A DNA stretch of 19,221 nucleotides from an uncultured Eubacterium sp. (GTDB lineage Bacteria > Bacillota > Clostridia > Lachnospirales > Lachnospiraceae), in contig CAKREC010000038.1 of the NCBI GenBank assembly GCA_934316925.1, forward strand, positions 1-19,221, written 5' to 3'. This document shows, one piece after another, positions 7,380 through 14,459 of the stretch. The notes below the pieces were generated by a model. That model saw only the letters and a list, made by a program, of their open reading frames with translations, was not told where the DNA came from and did not search any database. Every line of letters begins with the position of its first letter. Position 1 is the first letter of the stretch. Both the position numbers and the translations under genes were made by a program.

Positions 7380-9506
7380 TTATCGTTTCACTTTTACTTT
7401 GAAAGTCTTTTTCACACTTCCTACTTTTACTGTGATCGTAACTTTCTTTTTGGTGTATTTCAAAGCGGTTACTTTACCGGATGCACTGACTTTAACTGCT
7501 TTCTTATTGGAAGAAGTGTAAGTGATCTTCTTCGTTGTATTTTTCTTTGTTGCTTTGATCTTAAAGTTCTTGCCTTTTTTCAATGTAACCGTTTTGCCTG
7601 CCAGCGATTTTGTGCCTTTTTTGATCGTAAGCGTAACTTTCTTTGCAGTTGTCACTGTTGCCACATCATCACTAAGATCAATATCATCCGCTTCATAAGA
7701 ACTCACGACTTTGTACTCCAGACTTCCCAATGCCGTTTTGAGGTTGTTATAAGCCTTTTCGTAATCCTGCGCTTTTACTACCGTTGTAAGGTCTTTGAGA
7801 AGTGTGCGGTCCAGCAATGTGGAAAATCCCGGACGCAGTGTTGTCGTTGTCGTATCTCCCAAAGAAGAAGCATATTCGCCCTGCGCATATCCATAGTAAT
7901 TCAATGGATCATTTTCATTGTCCCCACTGTTGGTCTTGTCATAAAGAGTGGACAATTTCTCGGCACCCTTGTCGTTTGCTGTTGCTGCAATGATCTCCTT
8001 TAATGCCGTTACTGCTTCATTCACTTTTTTCAGAGAGTCCTCAGAATATACAGAGCTGCTCAATGCTTCTGCCTTTTTGATCAGACTCTGCGCAGAATCT
8101 TTTGTACCTTCTTTTTTGATCGTAAATGGTTTCGCATACTCATTTCCTTCATAATCAAATGTGTTGATCGTAAACTCTGTATCAGAGAAATTGATCGTAG
8201 AATAGGTTGGAAGCTGTGTATTGGAACGCTCCGCAATGTAATACTGCTTCTGGGTTGCCAGGTTATAGAATTTAGAACCACTGGCTGAACCGGCTGCAAT
8301 ATACAATGTACCTTCCGGATCGGTAGCCGAATCTTCTCCGTATTCAATCGCCGTTCCATCGATAATCTGATAGGTTCTTGCATAGCTGTGGTCATGACCG
8401 GTCAGACATACATCAATATCATACTTGTCCATGAGTGGTGCAAATATCGTTCTTAAGTTTGCTCCGTCAAAATCGGAATGAGGCTGTCCGGATCCATAAA
8501 TGTCATGATGAAAAGCTACTACTTTCCATTTTGCATTCGGTGCACTCGCAATTGCCTTTTCCATCAGAGAGCTGTGCTCTGCCGCATTTCGGTTATTGCT
8601 GTTGAGAATGATATACAATACCTTTCCATAAGAGAAATAATAATCACTTCCGGAGTTCGTGGTTCCCAGATTGTCGCCATCATTTGGGTTGTTGTAATGA
8701 TACTTATAATCGGTTCCCTTGCTCTCGTGATTTCCGATGGAACTTGCCAAAGGAAGATTTCTCAAAAGTGCAGGATACAAAAATCCAGCATACTCGCTTT
8801 CGCGGACATTATTGGTATCTTTGCTGTCTTCCTGTGAATAATCGATCTGGTCACCGACCGATAAGATAAAGCTTGCATCGCCATCTTTCTTCTCTGCCAT
8901 TTTCAATGTTTTATTCCAGTTGTATGTATCTACGGCAATGTTCACATCATCGATTGTTCCCTGTCCTTCGGATCCGGAAGCTCCGATCTGTGGATCTCCT
9001 ACCAACAGGATCTTGTAACTGGAAGAATCTCTTGTAACATACTTCTGTGCATCGCTCCATGTTGTTCCATCACTTGTGTAGCTGTAATAATAGGTTGTAT
9101 TCTTGTCAAATGCTCCTGTAATGGAAACCTTATTGGATGCTTTGTATGTTGTCACACTGTTTGATCGGTCAATATCGGTTGCTGTTCCGTTGTAAACCTT
9201 GGCATCCGACAGATCACTCTTCTTTCCCACCTTAATTTTTGGTGTTCCTTTTTCTACCGAATACCAGCAAAAATTCAAATCCTTTTCCGTTGCTCCCGGT
9301 GTCAGTACAATTTTCCCGGAATCAATGGACTCTTTTCCTGTCCACGTATTTTCTTTCCATGTCTGATAATCCTCGACCGCTTTGGTGTCTGCTGTCAATG
9401 TACTTTTTTCTGACGTTTCACCATAAGCTCCTACCGAGACGGTGTTCGCTGTCAGGCTCAATGCTGCCAGTACAGAGAAAGCGATCACTTTGTTCATTCT
9501 TTTCAT
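7380..9506 (-). CDS. Secreted purple-acid-phosphatase-like metallophosphoesterase with C-terminal Big2-like domain
   Basis: This is probably a secreted phosphatase or phosphodiesterase that frees phosphate from organic esters. The chosen ATG (9504-9506) has GGAGG 5 bases upstream and opens directly into a signal peptide, giving 708 residues; an upstream in-frame ATG would add 24 charged residues. Domains: signal peptide 1-27; PAP-type Fn3-like N-domain about 65-160; metallophosphoesterase about 164-440 with metal-ligand motifs GDPQIG (170-175), GDQID (218-222), GNHE (258-261), HHD (333-335) and GHDHSYAR (370-377); a helical linker about 495-610; and a Lys-rich Big2-like domain about 625-708 ending KVKVKR. 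There is no lipobox, LPXTG or membrane anchor. It is the first gene of the phosphate cluster. The exact substrate cannot be told. Confidence 0.9.
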   Translation of the reverse strand: MKRMNKVIAFSVLAALSLTANTVSVGAYGETSEKSTLTADTKAVEDYQTWKENTWTGKESIDSGKIVLTPGATEKDLNFCWYSVEKGTPKIKVGKKSDLSDAKVYNGTATDIDRSNSVTTYKASNKVSITGAFDKNTTYYYSYTSDGTTWSDAQKYVTRDSSSYKILLVGDPQIGASGSEGQGTIDDVNIAVDTYNWNKTLKMAEKKDGDASFILSVGDQIDYSQEDSKDTNNVRESEYAGFLYPALLRNLPLASSIGNHESKGTDYKYHYNNPNDGDNLGTTNSGSDYYFSYGKVLYIILNSNNRNAAEHSSLMEKAIASAPNAKWKVVAFHHDIYGSGQPHSDFDGANLRTIFAPLMDKYDIDVCLTGHDHSYARTYQIIDGTAIEYGEDSATDPEGTLYIAAGSASGSKFYNLATQKQYYIAERSNTQLPTYSTINFSDTEFTINTFDYEGNEYAKPFTIKKEGTKDSAQSLIKKAEALSSSVYSEDSLKKVNEAVTALKEIIAATANDKGAEKLSTLYDKTNSGDNENDPLNYYGYAQGEYASSLGDTTTTTLRPGFSTLLDRTLLKDLTTVVKAQDYEKAYNNLKTALGSLEYKVVSSYEADDIDLSDDVATVTTAKKVTLTIKKGTKSLAGKTVTLKKGKNFKIKATKKNTTKKITYTSSNKKAVKVSASGKVTALKYTKKKVTITVKVGSVKKTFKVKVKR

Positions 9507-9591
9507 GTCTACCTCCATTTTCTCCTGCCACGTATGTGACAATTTTTTTTGCGTCTTTTTCCTGACTACATGACCCATCTTAAATTTCTGC

Positions 9592-9620
9592 TGTAAAATC
9601 CACTACCGTCTGTATGTAAA
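9592..9620 (-). promoter_or_regulatory. Possible PhoP-type half-sites upstream of the phosphate operon
   Basis: On the minus strand, TTTACA occurs at 9615-9620 and again at 9592-9597, 23 bp apart, about 90-110 bp before the phosphatase start. Gram-positive PhoP boxes are TTHAYA-like direct repeats with about 11-bp spacing, so two at near twice that spacing is suggestive but weak. I cannot place a convincing sigma-A promoter here. Confidence 0.2.
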
Positions 9621-9635
9621 ATATTGGCAAAAAAT

Positions 9636-9676
9636 AAGAAAACCATAAATCGAACAGATCGATCTATGGTTTTCTT
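9636..9676 (-). terminator. Strong intrinsic terminator between the Big2 gene and the phosphatase operon
   Basis: Perfect 12-bp arms (9636-9647 and 9665-9676) enclose an A/C mismatch and a further 5-bp stem (9649-9653 with 9659-9663) around a 5-nt loop. T-rich tracts flank both sides, so the element is bidirectional in form. It ends leftward transcripts of the secreted Big2 gene and separates them from the phosphate operon. No plus-strand gene reads into it. Confidence 0.9.
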
Positions 9677-9704
9677 TTTATCAGGATTCTTTTTTGATAT
9701 TCAG

Positions 9705-10511
9705 TTACTCGTCATCCGGTTTCACCGTGATCGTGCAGGCAGCCTTTTTCTTTGTGCCGTCCGTGGACTTTGCGGTAACAACAGCCTTACCTACGCCAAC
9801 CATTGTCACAACACCGTTATTGTCTACTGTGACAACCTTCTTATTGGAACTCGACCATTTCAAAGTCTGATTGGTCGCATTGGACGGAAGCACTTTGTAA
9901 TCCAGCTCGTAAGTGTCGTCATCACCCTCATACAAAACGGTATCATCTTCGTCCTCATCTTCTTCATCCTCATCGTCTTCCTCTTCCTCAGCGGCATCCT
10001 CACTGTCATCCGAAGTATCCGATTCTTCCAATGTGGTTTCTTCCTCATCATCCAGATCGTCCTCGTCTTCATCCCCGGTGTCCATATACAGCGTCAATGT
10101 TTTCTTCATGGAGATCTTTTTTACTTTGATGTTCTTCTTCGCAACGACAACCGTGATCACAGCTTTCTTTTTCGGATTTGCTTTGGACTTCACCGTGATC
10201 TTGGTCTTGCCAATCTTCTTCGCCTTGATCACACCACTTTTGCTTACGGATGCAATCGACGGTTTCGCACTTTGATAGATCAGCTTTTTACTCGCCTTAC
10301 TTCCCTTTTTCAGCACGATCTTGGCATTCAGGCGCAGTTTCTTTCCTTTGCCAATGGTAAGTTTGCCGGATTTGACATTCGCGATCTTGACTTTCGTAAC
10401 TCCTTTGTCTGCTATTGCCGAGGCATCCGCCACATGGCCGATGAAAGAATACGACAACATCACGGCAAATGCCAGCAAACATGCCATAAACCTGGTAAAT
10501 GTTTTCTTCAT
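9705..10511 (-). CDS. Secreted Big2 (Ig-like) protein with acidic insertion
   Basis: The ATG at 10509-10511, with GGAGGA 6 bases upstream, gives 268 residues opening with a signal peptide (about 1-31). A first, strongly basic Big2 domain covers about 40-123 (IASVSKSGVIKAKKIGKTKI). A second begins near 127 and finishes at 265 (VTVDNNGVVTMVGVGKAVVT). Between its first strand and the remainder sits a low-complexity acidic run, residues 144-199, almost only D and E. There is no catalytic domain, lipobox or sorting signal. A structural or ion-binding surface protein is plausible; calcium binding is a guess. It lies 76 bp after the beta-propeller gene and is closed by the 9636-9676 terminator. Confidence 0.85.
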   Translation of the reverse strand: MKKTFTRFMACLLAFAVMLSYSFIGHVADASAIADKGVTKVKIANVKSGKLTIGKGKKLRLNAKIVLKKGSKASKKLIYQSAKPSIASVSKSGVIKAKKIGKTKITVKSKANPKKKAVITVVVAKKNIKVKKISMKKTLTLYMDTGDEDEDDLDDEEETTLEESDTSDDSEDAAEEEEDDEDEEDEDEDDTVLYEGDDDTYELDYKVLPSNATNQTLKWSSSNKKVVTVDNNGVVTMVGVGKAVVTAKSTDGTKKKAACTITVKPDDE

Positions 10512-10546
10512 AGAATTCCTCCTTCCGAACAATAAAATCTATCTTT

Positions 10547-10552
10547 ATTTTA
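10547..10552 (-). promoter_or_regulatory. Possible extended -10 promoter for the secreted Big2 gene
   Basis: Minus strand TGGTAAAAT carries a TGN motif directly before TAAAAT, 36 bp upstream of the start codon. No good -35 box is present. The gene may instead be read through from the sigma/beta-propeller unit. Confidence 0.25.
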
Positions 10553-10587
10553 CCATATTTATGACACAAACGCACCAGGTTTTTTCT

Positions 10588-12420
10588 TTATTTTCCTATA
10601 TCATAAGTCTTTATCTCCTGGGTTCCATATTCGGCAACATATAACACATCCCTGATCGTGACTCCCCGTGCGACCCAGTCATAACCGTTGTCTGTTTTGC
10701 ATCGGTCATTCACTTTCAACTTCCATTTGCCGGATCTGTTTTCATACAACTTATAATATGATTTTCCATATTCATTGACGTAAAATCCAACAAGTCCTTT
10801 TTCCTCATCTACAAACACGCTCTTATGATCGTACTCAGAAGTGAAACTCTCCTTTTTCTCCGATACCGTATCGACCTCTGTCAGCATATTTTCCTCATCT
10901 TTTGCAAACAATGTCAGTTTTACCTTTCCATCATCGGTGTAACCAAGTCCGATCATATTCTCACTGCCAAAAGAATGAAGATACCCGGAAAATCCCGGCA
11001 GTTTTAATTCCTGCTTTTGCACCGGTTTGCCCGGATCCGAGAAGTCTACAACAAATACCGGATCCTTTGTAAGATACGTTACAAAATATGCCGTATGATC
11101 TATGAAATACGATGCTTGCAGATCTTCTCCCTTGCCAAGATTTTTGATCTCTCCCACAGTCTTCAGATCTTTGTCCAGAACACACAGCCCGGTAACTGTT
11201 TTTTCCTTTGTATAATCGGTATATACATAGACAAAGTTTCCATTGTATTCATGCATATTGTAAGTTTCTGACACGGTTCCTTTCAGATCCGCCTTCTTTA
11301 CATAGGAGATCGTTCCTGCCTTATAAGTATATTTTTGCAATGAAGCATTTTCGCCACCAACACCATAGTTTAAGGTACAGTCATCATATTCTATATGATT
11401 ATCAATCAGGTAAATATTATCACGGCTGATATAAAAAACATCGCTTTGGCTCAAGGTTGCTTTCTGATCGGCATATTCCAGCGGATCTGACAATTTGATC
11501 GATGTCATCACCATATACCGGTCTGCCGCCTTTTCTTTTTCATAGTAAATATCCGATACTTCAAGGCACGTATCATTTACTTTTGGCACATAGGTTTCTT
11601 TCTTATCCTCCTTGACTTTTCGATCACCCAAAATCCCATAGCTGGAAAATACATATAAATATCCATCCACAAGACGGGATGTACTCAGCTCTCCGCTCTG
11701 ACTGATACTTCCTTCGATCACCGGATGCTTCCGATCCTTAAGATCCACCGTGTAGATCAGGGTTTCATAACCGTCTTTCTTTTCCTTATATACACTCTTC
11801 AAAACAAATGCCTGATCGTCCTGCAGATACATCTCAACCCCTGAGTTTTCCTCAGAAGCATCGCCTATGGTTACCGAAGATATTTTCGTTGTCTTTTTAC
11901 CATCAGCCTGATAAATGACCAGTTTTGCTCCCTTTTGCAACACATAGATATATTGTCCGTCCGTTTTTATTACATCACTTTCTTCCACACCCTCTACCTG
12001 AAGATCCGTATTGGAATGCGCCACACCACTCGGCTGCGATCCATCGGCCGTATCTTCTGCCAATTTGGTTTTCGCACTGCCACTTGCCGTCTCTTCCTGA
12101 CTCATCTTCACACACTGAAAAATCTCATCATAGCTGCCACCGGATGAATCTGAATTTCCCTCCTGGTTCATAGCAATCTGATATTTTTCTGCCGTTCCGC
12201 CCTTTTTTTCCTGATGGATCCGGATCGTATTCCAGGTCTGCAGGCAGACAACCAATAAAACGGCAGCGGCTACACCGGAAACAACCGGCCATTTCTTTGT
12301 CATTGTTTTTTGCTTGATCTCCCGGCATTTTTCCTCCACTGCTGCCGGCTCCAGTCCGGATGGCACCGGAGTTTTTTCTGCTTTTTCACGAATTATTTTA
12401 TACATTTTGTCATCCTTCAT
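10588..12420 (-). CDS. Membrane-anchored beta-propeller protein, probable partner of the ECF sigma factor
   Basis: This 610-residue protein has a short cytoplasmic N-terminus (1-43) with a P-x-x-LEPAAVEEK motif like that of clostridial anti-sigma-type proteins, one membrane helix (about 44-63) and a large extracellular part. From about 139 this starts with DLQVEGVEESDVIKTDGQYI, the characteristic opening of the PF09826-type beta-propeller family, and continues as repeated YVFSSY/YFVTYL-type blades. The start overlaps the sigma gene by 11 bp; GGAGG lies 8 bases before the ATG at 12418-12420, and a second ATG five codons later is also possible. Sigma-adjacent position plus a cytoplasmic tail and outside sensor suggests an anti-sigma or signal-sensing role; this is inference. 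Confidence 0.85.
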   Translation of the reverse strand: MKDDKMYKIIREKAEKTPVPSGLEPAAVEEKCREIKQKTMTKKWPVVSGVAAAVLLVVCLQTWNTIRIHQEKKGGTAEKYQIAMNQEGNSDSSGGSYDEIFQCVKMSQEETASGSAKTKLAEDTADGSQPSGVAHSNTDLQVEGVEESDVIKTDGQYIYVLQKGAKLVIYQADGKKTTKISSVTIGDASEENSGVEMYLQDDQAFVLKSVYKEKKDGYETLIYTVDLKDRKHPVIEGSISQSGELSTSRLVDGYLYVFSSYGILGDRKVKEDKKETYVPKVNDTCLEVSDIYYEKEKAADRYMVMTSIKLSDPLEYADQKATLSQSDVFYISRDNIYLIDNHIEYDDCTLNYGVGGENASLQKYTYKAGTISYVKKADLKGTVSETYNMHEYNGNFVYVYTDYTKEKTVTGLCVLDKDLKTVGEIKNLGKGEDLQASYFIDHTAYFVTYLTKDPVFVVDFSDPGKPVQKQELKLPGFSGYLHSFGSENMIGLGYTDDGKVKLTLFAKDEENMLTEVDTVSEKKESFTSEYDHKSVFVDEEKGLVGFYVNEYGKSYYKLYENRSGKWKLKVNDRCKTDNGYDWVARGVTIRDVLYVAEYGTQEIKTYDIGK

Positions 12421-12925
12421 ATTCTGTTCCTCCTACCCGAAGTTTCTGCAGCGCCCGGCTTTTGATCGAGCGGACAGACCCTTCTCTTTTTCCAATCAAT
12501 TTTCCCACTTCTTTGCTGGTATACCCACCAAATACCGTAAGTGAAATCGTCAATCGCTCCACATCCGTCAAGGCCTTCAGGTATTCGGATATCTCAACCT
12601 CCGAAAACCCTTTTTCATCCGTCTCCACTTCTTCGAGCAAATAATCTTCCACGGATACCACCGTCTTTTTTAACTGCCTTTTGCACTCATTTGCCGTAAT
12701 CTGAAACAACCAGCTTTTAAACGCGGTATCTTTTTTCAAAGAAGGCAGATATTCATACGCATGTAAGACCGCATTGCCCACAACATCCTCTGCCGTTTCT
12801 TTATGCTTTACAACCGATAAAGCAAAGTAAAACAACTCTTTATAATATCTCTGGTATAACAAAGCAAATGCATGAGCATCTCCTTTTTTTGCCTGGCCCA
12901 CAAGAGCCCATTCCGTATTTGTCAT
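12410..12925 (-). CDS. ECF-type RNA polymerase sigma factor
   Basis: This 171-residue alternative sigma factor has a region 2 at about 15-80 (AFALLYQRYYKELFYFAL, then AEDVVGNAVLHAYEYL and FKSWLFQITANECKRQLKK) and a region 4 at about 115-165 with the HTH GGYTSKEVGKLIGKREGSV. Region 3 is absent, as expected for ECF factors. I chose the ATG at 12923-12925 because GAGG lies 5 bases before it and the protein then opens at the normal position; the longer reading frame begins upstream of this. Its last bases overlap the beta-propeller gene, indicating translational coupling. An ECF-like promoter directly upstream suggests autoregulation. Confidence 0.93.
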   Translation of the reverse strand: MTNTEWALVGQAKKGDAHAFALLYQRYYKELFYFALSVVKHKETAEDVVGNAVLHAYEYLPSLKKDTAFKSWLFQITANECKRQLKKTVVSVEDYLLEEVETDEKGFSEVEISEYLKALTDVERLTISLTVFGGYTSKEVGKLIGKREGSVRSIKSRALQKLRVGGTEYEG

Positions 12926-12960
12926 GACAACCTCTTTTCTTGTTTTCCCGGTTACATAAA

Positions 12961-12990
12961 TTAGAGTAAAAATTACCCCAAAACGTTGCA
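12961..12990 (-). promoter_or_regulatory. Candidate autoregulatory ECF promoter of the sigma operon
   Basis: Minus strand: TGCAACGTTT (12981-12990) and CTCTAA (12961-12966). The AAC-containing -35 and a CTCTAA/CGTCTAA-like -10 at this spacing match the style of self-regulated ECF promoters in Clostridia, and differ from sigma-A. It lies 36 bp from the sigma start codon and just after the exporter terminator. Confidence 0.55.
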
Positions 12991-12991
12991 A

Positions 12992-13032
12992 TAAAAAATA
13001 AAAGAAGGAACTATGCAGAACAGTCCCCTCTT
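12992..13032 (-). terminator. Intrinsic terminator of the first MATE exporter gene
   Basis: Arms 13002-13012 and 13022-13032 pair over about 11 bp in the minus-strand RNA, including G-U pairs that do not form on the plus strand. The loop is 9 nt and TTATTTTTTATT follows. It lies shortly after the MATE stop codon and isolates that gene from the ECF promoter. Confidence 0.8.
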
Positions 13033-13046
13033 GTTTTTTCGATCAA

Positions 13047-14390
13047 CTATAGATTTTTCATAATCTTTTTCAGACATATCAGACATGTCGGTACAATGTA
13101 AATGCACGCAGAAACCCATGCGGTCTGATCGGCAAAACAGATCGCCGTATAGCCAAATGTCCCTACAAAAGCAAGGCTCACGATCGAGCGGGCAAACATT
13201 TCCGTCACGCCTGAAAAAACGGCACGCATCGGATATCCAAGTCCCTGCGTGACCATACGCGAAACATTGAGAATACCAAGGCTCCAATAAAAATATCCCA
13301 TGCACCTTAAATATTTTGCAGAAGCATCCAGAACTTCCACAGAATCTCTGCTAATAAAGATCATGGACAACGTACGTCCAAATAAGATCATGACGATGCC
13401 CGCCAGGATGCCGTAACTTACGGCAACAACAATACTCTGCCAGAGTCCTTTCCGGATGCGCTCCGGTTGGTGAGCGCCATAATTCTGGCTGCAAAAAACC
13501 GATGCTGCTGTTGCGATCGCATCGAACGGACACATCGTAAACTGCTTGATCCTCATGCCCGCTGTAAATCCCGATACACAGACACTTCCCAAGCCATTGT
13601 TGGCAGACTGCATGATCATGCTGCCGATCGCTGTGATGGAATACTGCAATCCCATCGGCAGCCCCATCGCCAGAAGTTCCTTTACATCTCTGCCCCGGAT
13701 CACACAATTGGATCGTTCCAGCCAGAGCACCTTAACACGCCGGCAGATAAACACCAGACACAAAATACCACTGACCGCCTGCGCCAGGATCGTAGCGATT
13801 GCTGCTCCCGCGCATCCCCAGTGAAGTACTAATATAAAAAACAGATCCAGTCCAATATTCAACACAACGGATACCGCTAAAAATATAAACGGCGTTTTAC
13901 TGTCTCCAACAGATCGCAGAATACTCGACAGATAATTATACAGCAAAGTAAACGGCATTCCTAAAAAGATAATGATCAAGTATGCATATGCGCCCTCGTA
14001 AATATCCGCAGGCACTGACAAGATACGCAGGATGCTATGACATAGTAACGCACACACCGTTGTCAAAATCACTGCGATCGCTGCGGTCAGAACCGCCCCA
14101 TTAAAGATCGAATTTTTCATCTGTCGCAGATCCCCGGCGCCATAATACTTGGCAACCGGCACACCAAATCCTGCACAGCTTCCCATACAAAATCCAAGGA
14201 TCAGAAACTGTACACTGCTGCTTGCCCCAACACTGGCAAGCGCCTTGGTTCCCAGCGCCTGTCCCACGATCGCTGCATCCAGAATGTTGTAAGTCTGCTG
14301 CAATAAATTTCCGACCAGTAAGGGAAGTGCAAACTGCAAGATCAGTTTCAGTGGATTTCCTTTTGTCATGGATGTTGTCATTTCTATCAC
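13047..14390 (-). CDS. MATE family multidrug efflux transporter (copy 1)
   Basis: This 447-residue inner-membrane cation-coupled exporter has about twelve hydrophobic segments. The opening MTKGNPLKLILQFALPLLVG and NLLQQTYNILDAAIVGQALG are typical of NorM/DinF-related MATE proteins, and the second half repeats the fold (GLPMGLQYSITAIGSMIMQ). The start is uncertain: GTG at 14388-14390, ATG at 14379-14381 or the later ATG of MTKGNP; none has a strong Shine-Dalgarno site. It has its own promoter (14416-14443) and terminator (12992-13032), so it is likely an independent unit. The substrate is not readable from sequence. Confidence 0.92.
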   Translation of the reverse strand: MIEMTTSMTKGNPLKLILQFALPLLVGNLLQQTYNILDAAIVGQALGTKALASVGASSSVQFLILGFCMGSCAGFGVPVAKYYGAGDLRQMKNSIFNGAVLTAAIAVILTTVCALLCHSILRILSVPADIYEGAYAYLIIIFLGMPFTLLYNYLSSILRSVGDSKTPFIFLAVSVVLNIGLDLFFILVLHWGCAGAAIATILAQAVSGILCLVFICRRVKVLWLERSNCVIRGRDVKELLAMGLPMGLQYSITAIGSMIMQSANNGLGSVCVSGFTAGMRIKQFTMCPFDAIATAASVFCSQNYGAHQPERIRKGLWQSIVVAVSYGILAGIVMILFGRTLSMIFISRDSVEVLDASAKYLRCMGYFYWSLGILNVSRMVTQGLGYPMRAVFSGVTEMFARSIVSLAFVGTFGYTAICFADQTAWVSACIYIVPTCLICLKKIMKNL

Positions 14391-14415
14391 GCTTTCTTCT
14401 TTTTACATAGTAATT

Positions 14416-14443
14416 AGTATAACACCATTTGTACGATACGCAA
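14416..14443 (-). promoter_or_regulatory. Promoter of MATE copy 1
   Basis: Minus strand TTGCGT (14438-14443), 16-bp spacer, TATACT (14416-14421), 26-35 bp before the candidate starts. It lies in the 69-bp gap between the two exporter genes. Confidence 0.5.
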
Positions 14444-14459
14444 TATCAAATTACACGTC

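Noticed and set aside
7359..8003. 214-codon plus-strand ORF over the phosphatase 3' end
   Set aside because: It is Cys/Phe-rich antisense of the lysine-rich Big2-like domain, with no start signals.
9507..9578. Upstream start for the phosphatase adding 24 residues
   Set aside because: The extension is charged, would bury the signal peptide and overlaps the Shine-Dalgarno site of the ATG at 9504-9506.
9913..10275. Plus-strand ORF with long serine tracts
   Set aside because: It is the antisense reading of the Asp/Glu codons in the secreted Big2 gene; the poly-Ser is a codon artefact.
9624..10535. 303-codon plus-strand ORF over the Big2 gene
   Set aside because: It is a shadow frame, reads through the 9636-9676 terminator and lacks a Shine-Dalgarno site; the minus-strand gene has a signal peptide and an excellent ribosome site.
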